A stretch of DNA of 64,000 nt from Channallabes apus. Lineage: Eukaryota > Chordata > Actinopteri > Siluriformes > Clariidae. The notes beneath the pieces were generated by a model. The model made no database searches and was not told the DNA's origin. It saw only the letters and a list, made by a program, of their open reading frames with translations. Shown here in pieces: positions 1 to 11,151 of the stretch. Within the stretch, counting starts at the first letter, position 1. Each line of letters opens with the position of its first letter. The translations under genes were made by a program, and so were the position numbers. The stretch lies in the NCBI GenBank assembly GCA_030522415.1, contig CM060107.1, positions 53,839,104 to 53,903,103 on the forward strand, given 5' to 3'.

Positions 1-414
1 ATGCAGGAATCTGAAAGTGAGGTGTAATGTGAATTTTACAGTAAGAAGCCAGACACGTCAGACAGGACTTGACAGCTTTGTGTTTTCTCCCGGTGCAGAA
101 ATCACACTCCACATCTCCAGGTCCAGCGTAACAGTGAGCAGGAGAAGCAGCTTGGACTTCAGTCTTCTTATACTTAAGCTTCCCCACCACTTCAGCCAGC
201 ATGTTGTTTTGTGTAGAGCAGGCCTTGGAGTGAAAGTGTCTCTGCACTGAGGACAGCTGTAGACGCCCTTCTGATCCTCCTGATCCCAGCAGTCATCAAT
301 ACACACCTTACAGAAACTGTGACCACAGGGGAGAGTCACCGGATCCTTCAGGAGATCCAGACACACTGGACAGATGAACTGATCCTGATCTACTGAAATA
401 CTGGCCTCGGCCAT
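1..414 (-). pseudogene. finTRIM-A, first exon (RING, B-box start), frameshifted, runs off window
   Basis: This is the first exon of a fish-specific TRIM (finTRIM) gene, a family of RING E3 ubiquitin ligases linked to antiviral immunity. The start is the ATG at 414, the same MAEASISVDQ start as finTRIM-C. A C3HC4 RING follows (CPVC, CGHSFCKVC, CPQC spacing as in the neighbouring paralogs). About 67 codons in, around plus positions 205-213, one base is missing relative to finTRIM-B, and the RING-to-B-box linker and the B-box are then read out of frame. The B-box sequence is still recognisable in another frame down to the window edge. Later exons lie outside the window. This is either a pseudogene, a RING-only truncated product or an assembly error; raw reads would decide. 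Upstream it has the best promoter of the three copies (TATA and ISRE). Confidence 0.8.
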
Positions 415-420
415 TTTCCT

Positions 421-455
421 GAGAGAGCAAGAGAGAGAGAGAGAGCGAGAGAGCG
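421..455. repeat. GA-rich microsatellite in finTRIM-A 5' leader
   Basis: A short run of GA dinucleotides lies directly upstream of the start codon, between promoter and ATG. FinTRIM-B has a matching (GA)n tract at the same relative place, so it was part of the duplicated unit. Confidence 0.7.
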
Positions 456-470
456 CACTGAACTGAAATT

Positions 471-482
471 AGTTTCGTTTTC
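471..482 (-). promoter_or_regulatory. Interferon-stimulated response element (ISRE) of finTRIM-A
   Basis: On the minus strand this reads GAAAACGAAACT, an exact match to the GAAANNGAAACT core of an ISRE bound by IRF and ISGF3 factors. It lies about 60 bases upstream of the ATG and just downstream of the TATA box, so near the expected transcription start. Interferon induction is known for many finTRIM genes; here it is inferred from the motif only. Confidence 0.6.
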
Positions 483-494
483 ACTGAATTAACT

Positions 495-504
495 CTATTT
501 ATAG
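495..504 (-). promoter_or_regulatory. TATA box of finTRIM-A
   Basis: On the minus strand this reads CTATAAATAG, about 90 bases upstream of the ATG. The same element, followed upstream by a conserved GC-rich block (CCCCACCCACACTC), recurs at the same spacing in finTRIM-B, which supports a shared promoter. Confidence 0.55.
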
Positions 505-724
505 CAGCAGAGAGTGTGGGTGGGGCTTTAAGCAGAAAGGTGTAGTAGGAAGCTGTATGATGGGTTTAGTATTTTATTTGCATGAATATTAGTGATATAA
601 TGTTATATTAACATGAGAACGCTGTAAAGCTGTCAATGTAACATGAAAAATGTTTTTGTCTACTTTGTCTCATTTAGTTTGATTTACTGTTAAAGATGAA
701 GTTATTTCCTGGTTCCCTGGTGTA

Positions 725-915
725 TTAGTATTCCCAAACTTGCTGTAGTGTGTGGGTCAGCCTGTGAGTGTGTGTACTGTATGTGTGCCCTGCGATGGAT
801 TGGCACCCCATCCAGGAGTACCCTCCCTCATGCCCCAAGTGCCCTGGGAAATCTTGCCTCCCTGTGGCTCTGTATACAGGATAAAATGGTGTACATGATG
901 AATGAATGGATGAAT
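725..915 (+). repeat. tRNA-type SINE copy 1 (3' part)
   Basis: A truncated copy of an abundant fish repeat. It is recognised by the string 'ccctgcgatggattggcacc', the 'ggataaa(a/gc)ggt' end and a short GAATGAATGGATGAAT tail. The nearly full-length copy at 11395-11710 has a B-box-like 5' head, so the family is a tRNA-derived SINE. Confidence 0.65.
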
Positions 916-1164
916 TTTTGCCTAGACCACCAGAGGACAGCCTCACCTACATGTTTTTTACAATGACCTTCTTTTCAGCTTGCCTTGATTCCTTTGTTAA
1001 TACATGTGTGTTTTATGTTTCCACTTTCAGTTACTCTATTTAAGATTTCCTGTGATAAGCTGTTGCTGGTGGTTATGGCGAGAGGAAGCCTTATTTACTT
1101 TTTAAGGCTTTTCAGCCAACAGTTTGACCCAAAGATTAGTTTTATGAAGCTTTGTTTACAAGCT

Positions 1165-1392
1165 TCCTCCCACAGTCCAAAGACATGCACGTTAGGCTAA
1201 TTGGCGTTCCCAAATTGCCCGTAGTGTGTGATTGGGTGTGTGAGTGTGTGTATGTGTGTGTGCCCTGCGATGGATTGGCACCCTGTCCAGGGTGTACCCC
1301 GCCTAGTGCCCGAAGTCTCCTGGGATAGGCTCCAGGTCCCCCGCGACCCTGAACACAGGATTAAGCGGTATAGAAAATGAATGAATGAATTA
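1165..1392 (+). repeat. tRNA-type SINE copy 2 (5'-truncated)
   Basis: Same family as copy 1. It starts at 'cccacagtccaaagacatgc', contains the 'tgcgatggattggcaccctg' and 'gggataggctccaggtcccc' blocks, and ends in a (GAAT)n tail after 'aagcggtatagaaaatg'. Confidence 0.75.
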
Positions 1393-3028
1393 ATGTTTAC
1401 AAGCTCAATTATACTGACATCTAGTGGACACATTTTGTGTAGCAAATAGACCCAAATCAAAGCAGCACATTTAATAGGGACATGTAGCTGCAAGTAATGC
1501 TGCATTTATCAATGACAGTAGTCATTTGTGTGTGCATGGTGTTGTTTGAAAATCCACTGTTTAAAAGAAATGTTCACATAATTACGATCTGAAACAGCCC
1601 TCGGGACTATATCCTAGGATTTTATTATAGCATTTACCCTATTTGGACAAATTACTAATTACTAACTTCTAATACCTTTTCTTCCTTCCTTCTTGATACC
1701 TTACTGGTGCTACCTAAATGATCGCATGAATTGCCGAGATATCAGGACCCTAATATAGACAGGCCACCAGACAGTGCAGCGCGTTCTCAATTTACGTAGC
1801 ACACACCAACCGTGTGCATAAATGGTCGCTCCTTTGCCTGTTCAGAACTCGAGAAAGCTCTCAAAAGAAACTGTCTGTCCGCTATTGGGATCCTTCTAGT
1901 TCAGCACCTCCCGTGACATTGACACAATATGATGTCATAGGGATTATGTCAAAGAGCACTAAATAAAATACAACAAAAGAAAATTTGTTAATTAGTTATT
2001 GATATAAAGATCAAATCACTAATAAAGGTAATGAAATAAACTGTAAAGTAAGTAATATAAAGCAGACACTAAAGTGGATGACTCCAAAAGATAAGCCCTG
2101 ATGGTCATGGTATGTCATGAATGGAACACGGAGGAAAAGAGTGAAATAGCTGCTTGTTAGGTTGCAGATATGCTGCATGACAGTACAACATCTTGGCTGC
2201 CTGGCAGGGAGTGTACTGTACTGTACGTCTCTGTGCTTATCTGTCGGGCTCAGATGGGAGTCGGCTCAATTAGTTACTTACTGCTCTGACAAGATTACGC
2301 GCACGTTACTGAGAATAACTTTAACACTCTCTCAACCATAATAGGTGTTTTCACAACATCAAAAATCTTTAAAACAAAAACGTAACTTGCTAAACCAGCT
2401 GATGATCTACGTACATCTGAAATATAATTAGGATTAATTCATTCTGCAAAGCTTTACAGGTCTCATCTGTTTCTCATCACTTTCTGTTAGAGCCGAGAGA
2501 GAAGAAACTGAGGTTTAGAAAGACACAGGAGACATTTAGCAAAATCTCTTTATACACTTGTATTTGCGATATTTTGAATATATTTCTCTTATTCTATAAT
2601 TTTACATGTTGAGCACTAGATGTTTTACTGTTAACAGAAGACATATTCTTTTTTTTATCATATAATACTTCAGCCTTCAAAAAATGTTTTAGTCTAAACA
2701 ACTGAAATACATGCACTCCAAATTACATTTAGCTAAGGTCACAGTGAAACAATCAAAATATAGAGAGACATTTCTGCTTGTGTGTCCCAGCTTCAGTTCA
2801 GTGGATGTGCAAAGCAGTGTGAGGGACATACTGTAATGACTTGGGTGAATATGCAGGAACATGTCCTTGGTTACTTGTGTTCTTGCCATGGGTATAAAAT
2901 GACCTGTGAGTTTTCTCAGTTGTGGATCTGTGGGCTCTGTATTTGCATGTCTGCATCATGGCTGTTGCAGCTGAATTGTGAGACAGATGACTGCAATGTG
3001 CAGGAATTGACACAAAACACAACACACA
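1393..3028. other. Intergenic stretch between finTRIM-A and finTRIM-B
   Basis: AT-rich sequence with no open frame showing a known domain and no repeat I can name. It holds the 3' flank of finTRIM-B. I see no convincing exon. Confidence 0.4.
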
Positions 3029-4605
3029 TCATTTTGGATCACACAACTTTACAGATGTAGAAGAAAACCACCAATAGAACCTAAGGCCAGCGTACAGAGG
3101 CTGAGTGAATGTGGTGTGGACTCTGTGGAGGAGCTTCATCGTGTCAGAGACGCTGTAGAAGGACAGAGTTCCTGCACTGTGATCCACATACACTCCTATT
3201 CTGGAGGATGATGGAGCTCTGAGATCAGTCCTAATGTTGTTGTGATAGAAAGAGAGAGAAGAAGAAGAACAACACAGACTCCAGGACTTATTGTTTCGTC
3301 CAAACACACTCTCATTACCCCGTCCTTTCCTGCTGATGTCTTTATATGAAACTGATATAAAGACGCTGTAACCGCTCCACTCCACCTCCCAGTAACAGCG
3401 TCCACACAATCTCTCCTTACACAACACCTGAGGGCAGTAATCAAATCTTTCTGGATGATCAGAGTACTGCTGCTCGCTCTCACTGCACATCACTGCTCGG
3501 TTCTTCTCAGACAGAATGAGGTTACGATGTGCCGTGTTGGGATCCAGAGTCAGATAAGAGAAATCTAAAATAAAGATTAAGATTAATAATGTGATCCTGT
3601 TGGATTTAATTCATAGAATACTGTATATTTATGTTAGGATTGAGACAGCTGTCTGTGTCACTGAGATCTAAGGGAGAAACACCTCAACATTAAATAAAGA
3701 GGAGGTGACCATGGAGTAAATAAATTCCTTAAAAACACACCATATTTTATTGATATTTTTTAATCCAAATATAAATGTGTGTGCAATGATGTGAAAAAGC
3801 ATTTGGTCCTAAGTGTCCTGGGATGGGTTCCAGGCCCCCTGTGACTCTGAATACAGAATAAAGCGGAATAGACAATGAGTTAACATGGGTGAGATAACCC
3901 AAGTAAACAATAAAAGCTGTTTAACCTTCCTTGCCCTTTATGACAGTAAGTGCCCCCCCTTGCTAAATCATAATCGAACTGTGACTAACCACATTTTTTT
4001 GTAAGCTGACAATCACAGTCAGGTCTGATTACTGTCAGACCTGTTGAATCAAGTGTTGAATCAAGCAACAATCAAAGTGAGACTGGGCAAAAATGACATA
4101 CACTGGGGGTTTCCAAGGCAAAAGCCACTGCTGACCAAAAAGAACACAATCGCTTGACTCATATTTGCCAAAAAACTTTTTAATTATCCCCAAGACTTTT
4201 GTAAAAATATTCTATTAACTGATGAGAAACATCTGTTGTAAAACTAGCATAGCATTTCATAAAAACATCACACCAACAATCAAATATTGTGGTGGAAGTG
4301 TGATGGCCTGGGGCAACTTCAGGACTTGGACAAATTGCCATAGTTGAAGGCACACTGAATTCTATGCTCTTCCAGACAACCCTGAAGGAAAATATCCAGC
4401 CATTGGTTCATGACCTTAAGCTCAAGGGCACTTGGATTATACAATAGGACAATGATCCAGAACACAAAAGAAAATCCACCTCTGAATGGCTCAAAGATAT
4501 ATATAATCAAGCAAGATTGGACAGCTTGTCCCCCTTAATATATGAAATAATCATTATTTTATATATTATATTTAACAACTTCACTTTGTATTTTTGTATT
4601 TAGAG

Positions 4606-4647
<42 letters not shown>

Positions 4648-7600
4648 CATTTTAGAAACTCTTCTCTACTCTTTGGCTCCAGTGGCAAATAGGTCTGAAC
4701 TGCTGCAGCTGTGGAGAAAAAATGGAAATGAATACAAAGAGCATCATGTTGATGCAAACAGTTTAAAGTGATAGAGTCAGTTTAAATCTGTATTTTAGTT
4801 AAAACTGTCTGCAGGAAGGTCAGCAGGAGCATTGCAGAGAAATAACACTTCACAACCGAGTAAAGACGTCCATCATTGTGTTTCTCCAGCAGGAACAGCT
4901 CCTCTTACCATGTGGAGGGATTTTGTTGAATTTCCCCTCACACAATTCCTCGAGTCTCTTCTTCAGATCTGATACAGAATTCCTCACTTCATCAAATGAG
5001 TGATGTTGATGGACAGTGATGCTGGATGTCTTAAACATTGGGCTGATTAATGGGGATGGCTGTCCAGAAGCTAAAGCCTACAGAAAGCAGATAGAATAAG
5101 AATTTTGTAGTGCAGTGTTGCATCAGTCAGTTTCAGTGCTTCATGATTTTTGTAAAGTGGTAATATTTATATCAATTAGTGTCCTGTCACTGTATTACCA
5201 ATCATGTGTTACATAAATCCTTTATATAATTATTGTAAATTCTGTACATGAGCCAGGAGTTGATGGTCTGATGGTCAGAGTGGGTTTAGGAGAAGATCTA
5301 GTCTAAATTAACTTTTACTAAGATGTGTTTTAGAGAGTGTTTGAGGATATGGGAACATCTTTCTGTGTTGCCGGTTGTGGAACATGTGTGTATCAAACAC
5401 GACAAATTTTGGCATATATAACCTCGGTCAGGTGATGTCATCTGATGAAGCGCACCTGCAGGTTATAAATAGGAGTGAACCGGAAACATTCCTCAGATCA
5501 ATTTAGTCTAAAAGAACGTCCAGTCACGCAAGCAGTGCGGCATTGGAGCGCAGCATCTTGTTCCCGCTTTTTCAGGGAACAGGGCCACAGCAAAGTAACC
5601 CGAGACATTCCCTTTCAAAAGCTACACTCGATGCTGCATGAAAACGCTATGGGAACGAGAATACCAACGCCGCCGCACTGCAAGTGTCTGGACCCCCAAG
5701 GTTGTGTAGCATGTGCGCACAAAGGCCAGAATATAAAATCTGACAAATGTGTGCGGAGAGGACCAACTTGCTGCATGACACACTTGCTGCAGGGGGACAC
5801 CTCTTGCCAGTGCAAAAGATGAGGCAATTCCCGGTTGCGGTCCCCATAGCATATGAAAAGCTGCTCTGACTCACGCCACTGGCTAGTGAGGTGGACGTAA
5901 ATCTAAAGAGCACGTACTGGGCACAGTTAGTGAAGTCTTTTCTGCTCCGGAGCTGTAAAAGGCGGAGGACAGAATGCTTCGAGAACAACAGGGTGCATGG
6001 TTGACAATGGAACTTTCAGAAGATAGTTCGGGTGAGGATGCAGAATAGCTTTGACCAGCACAGGGGCAAAGTCAAGGCAAGATGGAGAGACTGACAAAGT
6101 CTGCAAATCTCCAATTATCTTCAGAGAAGTAACGGCCATGAGAAAAACCATATTAAGAGTCAGAAACCTAACAGGCGCTGATTCTACTGGTTCAAAAGGG
6201 GTGTCAATCAGACCTTCGAGCACAATAGATAAGTCCCCAGAAGGGACCATGGCTCTAGTGGGCGGCCTCAACCGTTTAGCTCCATGAATAAAACAGGCAA
6301 CTAAAGGGTGCTTTCCCACAGAAACCCCATCAGTCAGAACATGAATAGCGGCTATGTACGTTCTGAGAGAAGTAGGGCATAAGCCCGAGGACAACTTTCT
6401 TGCAGAAACTCCAGCACTGGACTGGGTCTACATGTTTTGCCATGCACCAACTTTCAAATACACTCCATTTGAGGGCATAAGTTCTTCTAGAGCAGGGAGC
6501 CCTAGCTCTTAAAATAGTTTCAATTACACTGGCTGGTTAAGACCAGTATCTCTTAATTGAGATCGGAAGGTTCCAGAGCTCGGGCCGGGGATGAAATATT
6601 GTCTCCTGCGCCTGAGACAGAACATCCCTCCTCACTAGAATCACCAACAGTGAGCCGTCAAGGAGAGATATTAGATCCGAGAACCCCACTCTGGTCGGCC
6701 AACAGGGTGCTATCAGTAAGAGGTGCAAACCCTGTTGACGACCCTCTCCAAGACTCCCGAGAGCAGAGCTATTGGGAAAAACGCATAAAGGCGTAATCTG
6801 GGCCACGTATGGGCCAAGGTGTCCAGACCCAGGGGAACTGGAAGAGTCAGAGAGTAGTCAAGAGGACTTTTGCTGTTTCTAGCGGGGCAAAGAGGTCCAC
6901 CTCTACTCCACGAAATCTCTCCCAGACTGGACAGCAAATCTGCTCCCACACTCATATGCCCTGGAATGTAATTCGCCCTGAGGGACAGGAACTTGTCCTG
7001 TGCCCAAAGCAGAACCTGCTGGAGGAAGTGCTTTAGGGCCAGAAATAGAGACATCATTTTGAGGCAATTGATGTGCCACGCAAGAAGATGACCTCTTCAG
7101 CTCCCTTGGGCTGGAAGGCCATCTAAGAAAGCGTCTGTCGTTAGCATCTTGCGATGACAAAACGGACTTAGAGTGGGACCCATAGTCAGAAACCGGGGTC
7201 TGAACCACATAGAAAGGGTACGAAGCCCCTGGCGCATAATCCTCATTGGGGATTAGCCCTCGAGTGAAATCCCCTGGTTCTTAGCCACAACTGAAATGCT
7301 CTCATGTGCAGAACGCCCAAAGGTATCACCATGGAAGGAATTTCCCAAAGGCTTGTTCATATAACTTCGCCTCACGAACCTAGTGGTGACCGAGTTAACG
7401 GCATCGCCAGACAGGCCGGAAGGCGAGATGGGGGCATTAAGGAGGAATGCACGATCCTTATCCTTGATGCCCGTGAGATTCAGCCACAAGTGCCTCTCTG
7501 CGGAAACCATTGCAGCCATAAAATGGCTGATAGCACGAGCCGTCTGCTTTGTTGCACGAAGATACAACTCTGTGGCCCGGCGTAATTCCAGAACGCCCTA

Positions 7601-8862
7601 TCTTAAAGAGCCCCACCAGTGCTCAATTCTCTCAGCCAGTCAGCCTAATAGGCATGCAAAAACCATCATGGTGTGCAGTGGAGCACCAACCTGAACTGCT
7701 ACTTGAAAAGCTTTTCCCTCCAGGGAAGATGAAAGTGTACACAGCTTGGAAGGAAGTGTTAACTTTTCAGGGAGGATGCTGTCCCAGGAGAGAGATAGCC
7801 TGCAAGAGTCTCTTCTATCTGGGGTGTCATCATATAACCCCGCGCTTCCACATTATTCCACAACTATAATTAAATAAATAAATAAGTCGATGGCACGAAA
7901 ACACGGGATGAATGAAGCTTATTCCATATAAGGGTTAACTCATCGTGGAGGTTACTAAGGAAAGGGAGAGAGCATCATTGAGGCTCCGCCGCCCTGCCAC
8001 CAGACAGGAACCTGTCATCTAATTTCGAGTGCTTGGAGGCTATTTCCATCTCCGCAGAAATGAGAGAAAATGTCTATCCTGCCCATTTCACAAGAAGCGC
8101 CAGGGTGTGCTTAAGAAGCGGACGGAGGAATTCCTGATCTGACGAGAACTCAAGAGAAAGGAGGGAAAGTCCATCTCCCGCAGCTCTGCCGGATGCACGT
8201 AGTTTTAAGGCCCAGGAATGCGCCGCGCCCCGTAGCTTCTCATCAATTGAAACAGTAAGTGTGGAGATCGCCCTCCGGGATGGATTTATCACATGGAGAG
8301 ACACATCTCGCTTAAAACTCAGCCATATCGGTGAGTTAAGCACTTCCTTATTTTACTGGTTTACATGGTGTGGAAATTGCACTCCGAAAGAGCGGAGGTA
8401 CGGATCTCCTAACAAACTCCACCATATCGGTGTGTTAATACTTTTAAATTTGCTTGTACACATCACACACAATCACAATGCGGTACTGAAGACGAAAAGA
8501 TCTGAGGAATGTTTCCGGTTCACTCCTATTTATAACCTGCATGTTCCCATAGCATTTTCACGCAGCATCGAGTGTAGCTTTTGAGAGGGAACAGCTGTGT
8601 GTGTAGATCAGACAGTAAATGTTACCTGGAGGAACTGGATGTGATCGTGTGTGTGTGAAAGCTTCTCCAGCTCAGTGAGTCTCCTCTGAAGATCAGCAAT
8701 CTCCTGCTCCAGTTGCTCCAAGAGTCGTTCAGCTCGACTCAGTTCAGTCTTCTCCTGAGCTCTGATCAGCTCCGTCACCTCCGAGCGCTTTTTCTCTATG
8801 GCGCTGATCAGCTCAGTAAAGATCCTCTCACTGTCCTCCACTGCTGTCTGTGCACTCAGCTG

Positions 8863-8902
<40 letters not shown>

Positions 8903-10576
8903 TTTTTCCCAGTAAGATCCCTCTCTTACTGCGACTCTAAATGTCTCCATGTTGTCCATGTTGTGTGTCTTTCTAGGAGCAGCTCTGTCTCTGCTCACTG
9001 CTCACCTTTATAGTGTTCACAGCCTGTTTCAGCTCCTCCACCTTCTTCTGCTTCTCCTGGATTCTCTGCTGGGATTCCATCTGCTCCTTCTTTAACTTAC
9101 TCTATGGACAAAAAAAATCAATATAAAGTTTTCTTTGAATATTGTGTATAAACACATATGTGTTTTGTGTGGAAAACAAAATGTCATCAATCAACACATC
9201 CTTATAGATTATCAATATGATTAAGGCATTTCACAATATTTTTAGCAAACTAAAGAGTTCAGACCAAAATATAAGATTAATTGACCACATGTGGTTGGTA
9301 TAAAAGACTGGATTGATTAACTTGAGTTCATTTGCTTTTCCATTAACTTAAATCTGGGGATAAAATAGTCATATAGCTTTTTATAATGTAAATGTGTGAA
9401 TGTGACTTATTTAATACTTTGTTGTAACTAGTTCATGTGCAAAATACTAACTGAAGAATTGCAAATACAAATCTGGATTCAAAGCGGAACATTTTACAGA
9501 GACTGCCCTTCTGTCTGTCACTGTCTCCATGCTACTGTACAGTAGATCAGCTAAAGTGTCATCTGTCTTTATCCTCGTGAACCTCTCAGCTGCATTTGAG
9601 GCACTGGCAATCTTTACTGTGCATGCCAACTAAAGACCTATTTGTTTCTTACAACAAAAAAGTGTTTGACTGATGGTACTTATAGTTACAGTAATAACAT
9701 AGTAACCAGTGTAAGGATCTATTCAATGATGGAAACTTCAAAGCATTTTGTAACTCGCTCTGGATAAGAATGTCTGCCAAATGCATACTATAAAATGTTA
9801 ACGTATATTGGGAGCAGAAGTTTAAAGGGGTTAAGGGACATGTCTTTGTCTGACTAATGGTAAATGGATTAACCAATTTAATGGATCCTTATTCAATCAC
9901 ATTAGATTTCCCTGAATAAATGCATTTATAAAGGAGAAATGTTTAATTTTGAAAAAATTATTCTAGTTCTCACTTGTTTCTCAGCTCTTTCTGCTTCAAC
10001 TGCTACAGTGTCATGTCCTTTATGTTTATCCAACATGCACAAGGAGCAAATACACCTTTGATCAGTACGACAGTAGATCCTCAGCACTTCATTATGTTCA
10101 GAGCAGATCTTTTCTTGGAGTTTTACAGAGGATGCTGTCAATTTGTGCATCTTAAATGCAGGAGACTGGTAGTGAGGTTTAATATGAATTTCACAGTAAG
10201 AAGCTAAACATGTCAGACAGGACTTGATAGCTTTATGTTTTCTCCCGGTGCAGAAATCACACTCCACATCTCCAGGTCCAGCGTAACAGTGAGCAGGAGA
10301 AGCAGCTTGGACTTCAGTCTTCTTCTTCAGTTTCTCCACCACTTCAACCAGCATGTTGTTTCTGCGTAGAACAGGCCTTGGAGTGAAAGTGTCTCTGCAC
10401 TGAGGACAGCTGTAGACGCCCTTCTGATCCTCCTGATCCCAGTGACCATTAATACACACCTTACAGTAACTGTGACCACAGGGGAGAGTCACCGGATCCT
10501 TCAGGAGATCCAGACACACTGGACAGATGAACTGATCCACTGAAAGCTGATCTACTGAAATACTGGCTCCAGCCAT
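3029..10576 (-). CDS. finTRIM-B, TRIM-family E3 ubiquitin ligase with PRY/SPRY (six exons)
   Basis: Exons on the complement strand: 10576-9974, 9101-9006, 8859-8626, 5077-4909, 4708-4649 and 3564-3029, all with GT/AG borders. Their sum is 1698 nt, giving 565 residues in one open frame. Residues 15-62 form a C3HC4 RING (Cys18, 21, 33, His35, Cys38, 41, 57, 60). Residues 106-135 are a B-box1 (CDFC...CLTC...CEIH). Residues 158-188 are a B-box2 (CSEH...C...CSLC...KHKGH). Exons 2-3 (96 and 234 nt, the usual TRIM sizes) encode a Glu/Gln/Leu-rich coiled coil. The last exon is a PRY/SPRY (B30.2) domain with LDPNTAHRNL, YWEVEW, SWSL and RIGVYVDHSAGTLSFYSV. RING TRIMs transfer ubiquitin; B30.2 binds targets, and in finTRIMs it is the variable recognition face. 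The product is probably cytoplasmic, since no signal peptide or membrane segment is seen. Exon 3 joins the fourth exon in frame without the 23-nt exon usual in TRIM genes. Intron 3 holds a DIRS element and intron 5 a Tc1 remnant. Confidence 0.85.
3780..4530 (+). mobile_element. Decayed Tc1-family transposon in intron 5 of finTRIM-B
   Basis: The sequence matches, in degraded form, the Tc1 element at 40670-42259: 'gatgtgaaaaagcatttg' end, 'gattactg(t/c)cacacctg' leader, then transposase remnants around 'gactgggcaaaaatg', 'tgtggtggaagtgtgatggcctgggg' and 'acaatgatccagaacaca' (the DNDP motif region). Many stops and indels. A SINE 3' end interrupts it near 3808-3880. Confidence 0.65.
3808..3885 (+). 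repeat. tRNA-type SINE 3' end inside Tc1 remnant
   Basis: The 'cctgggatgggttccaggcccc...gaatacagaataaagcggaatagacaatgagt' block is the 3' end of the SINE seen at 1165 and 11395. Confidence 0.6.
4613..4645. repeat. (GT)n microsatellite
   Basis: About 16 GT units next to the donor site of the 60-nt exon of finTRIM-B. The donor itself (GTATAC) abuts the repeat. Confidence 0.9.
5351..5608 (+). repeat. DIRS terminal-repeat fragment, inverted orientation
   Basis: Positions 5351-5475 are the reverse complement of the DIRS end seen at 19440-19590 (shared 'gttgccggttgtg', 'ttggcatatataacctcg', 'aggttataaataggagtgaaccgg'). From 5476 to 5608 a second DIRS-type terminal block follows, including 'ttgttcccgctttttcagg'. 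Together with 5609-5653 this makes the low-coordinate end of the DIRS region. Confidence 0.6.
5927..6394 (-). pseudogene. DIRS tyrosine recombinase fragment
   Basis: A 155-residue open stretch resembling the N-terminal and central part of DIRS tyrosine recombinases, with LRTYIAAIHVL, ARRL-like KRLRPP, a PFEPVESAPVRFLTL block and a TSLKIIGDLQTLSV block. In the family the last block normally carries the first catalytic Arg (KR-GDL); here that position reads as Ile, so activity is unlikely. The C-terminal half with the H-x-x-R and Tyr boxes is not in this frame. Such enzymes integrate the circular cDNA without target duplication. Confidence 0.75.
6537..7208 (-). pseudogene. DIRS RNase H and C-terminal pol remnants
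   Basis: Overlapping minus-strand frames (6903-7208, 6713-7057, 6537-6806) carry pieces typical of DIRS pol downstream of RT: LLWAQDKFLSLRANYIPGHMSVGADLLS, LGLDTLAHTWPRLRLYAF and LLLIAPCWPTR...LVRRDVLSQ, read by at least two frame changes. These align in order with the RNase H and connection region, so this is one ancestral ORF broken by indels. Confidence 0.7.
7253..8343 (-). pseudogene. DIRS gag-like ORF remnants
   Basis: Two open stretches, 8074-8343 and 7253-7567, belong to the DIRS first ORF. The lower one contains AERHLWLNLTGIKDKDRAFLLNAPISPSGLSGDAV, a signature of fish DIRS gag-like proteins. The upper one is a Leu/Ala/Ser-rich N-terminal part. The reading frame between them is broken. 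Confidence 0.65.
8865..8900. repeat. (CA)n microsatellite in intron 2 of finTRIM-B
   Basis: About 17 CA units, four bases upstream of the exon 3 acceptor on the gene strand. FinTRIM-C has a shorter (CA)n in the same place. Confidence 0.9.
9440..9800 (+). mobile_element. Short LINE remnant in intron 1 of finTRIM-B
   Basis: On the plus strand positions ~9540-9620 translate with a VFILVNLSAAFEAL stretch, close to the LDLSAAFD motif of L2/CR1 reverse transcriptases. It is followed by 'gtaactcgctctggataagaatgtctgccaaatgcata', a 3' end very common in fish LINE/SINE repeats. It is too short to place in a family. Confidence 0.5.
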
Positions 10577-10581
10577 TTTCT

Positions 10582-10583
10582 TG

Positions 10584-10620
<37 letters not shown>
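10582..10620. repeat. (GA)n microsatellite in finTRIM-B 5' leader
   Basis: A GA tract directly upstream of the finTRIM-B start codon, the counterpart of 421-455 in finTRIM-A. Confidence 0.85.
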
Positions 10621-10622
<2 letters not shown>

Positions 10623-10659
10623 GAGTACTATCACTCTGAAGTTAGTTTTGAAATGACCT

Positions 10660-10670
10660 CTATTTATACC
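10660..10670 (-). promoter_or_regulatory. TATA box of finTRIM-B
   Basis: On the minus strand this reads GGTATAAATAG, about 90 bases upstream of the ATG, with the same conserved CCACCCAC block upstream as finTRIM-A. The ISRE of copy A is degraded here (10641-10657 reads GTCATTTCAAAACTAAC), so interferon response may be weakened. Confidence 0.55.
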
Positions 10671-11017
10671 AGCAGAGAGAGTGGGTGGAGCTTTAAGCAG
10701 AAAGGGGTAGCTACATAAAAGAGAGAGACATCTGAAATTGTTTTTGTATTTTATTTGCATGATCATAAGTGACACAATGTTATGTGAACATGTAAAGCCG
10801 TTAATGTGACATGGAGAAGTGTTTGAGAGCTTAAATAAAAAGAACAAATAAAATTAAATACAAATTAAGATTAAATAAACAGCAGCTGTGTTTGTGAGCA
10901 GCTTCTAGTGGTATACACTTCAGGAAACAAATTGTGTGATGCATATTATATTAACATAATATGAAAAATATAATATTATCATAATATTATCATACAGTAT
11001 ATCTACAGTACTGTATG

Positions 11018-11111
11018 TATGGTATAGCAGTACATTTAGCAATTATAAATTTTACAAGGTTTTTTTTTTTTTTTAAGTATAATTATGTTTGGATGAATCT
11101 ATACAGTATAT

Positions 11112-11151
<40 letters not shown>

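Larger units (their letters stand above)
5609..8591 (-). mobile_element. DIRS-type tyrosine-recombinase retrotransposon, internally deleted
   Basis: The ends are inverted copies of one ~49-bp sequence: 5609-5657 begins TTCCCTTTCAAAAGCTACAC and 8543-8591 is its near-exact reverse complement. Read on the minus strand, the interior encodes fragments in DIRS order: gag-like ORF, RNase H region, tyrosine recombinase. The element is about 3 kb where intact DIRS elements are near 6 kb, and no reverse-transcriptase active-site block is visible, so the RT core is deleted. It sits in intron 3 of finTRIM-B, in the same direction as the gene, about 35 bases past the exon 3 donor. Confidence 0.8.

Noticed and set aside
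5475..5822. 115-codon plus-strand ORF, Cys-rich
   Set aside because: It spans a DIRS terminal repeat; the opposite strand carries the recombinase, and no conserved domain is present.
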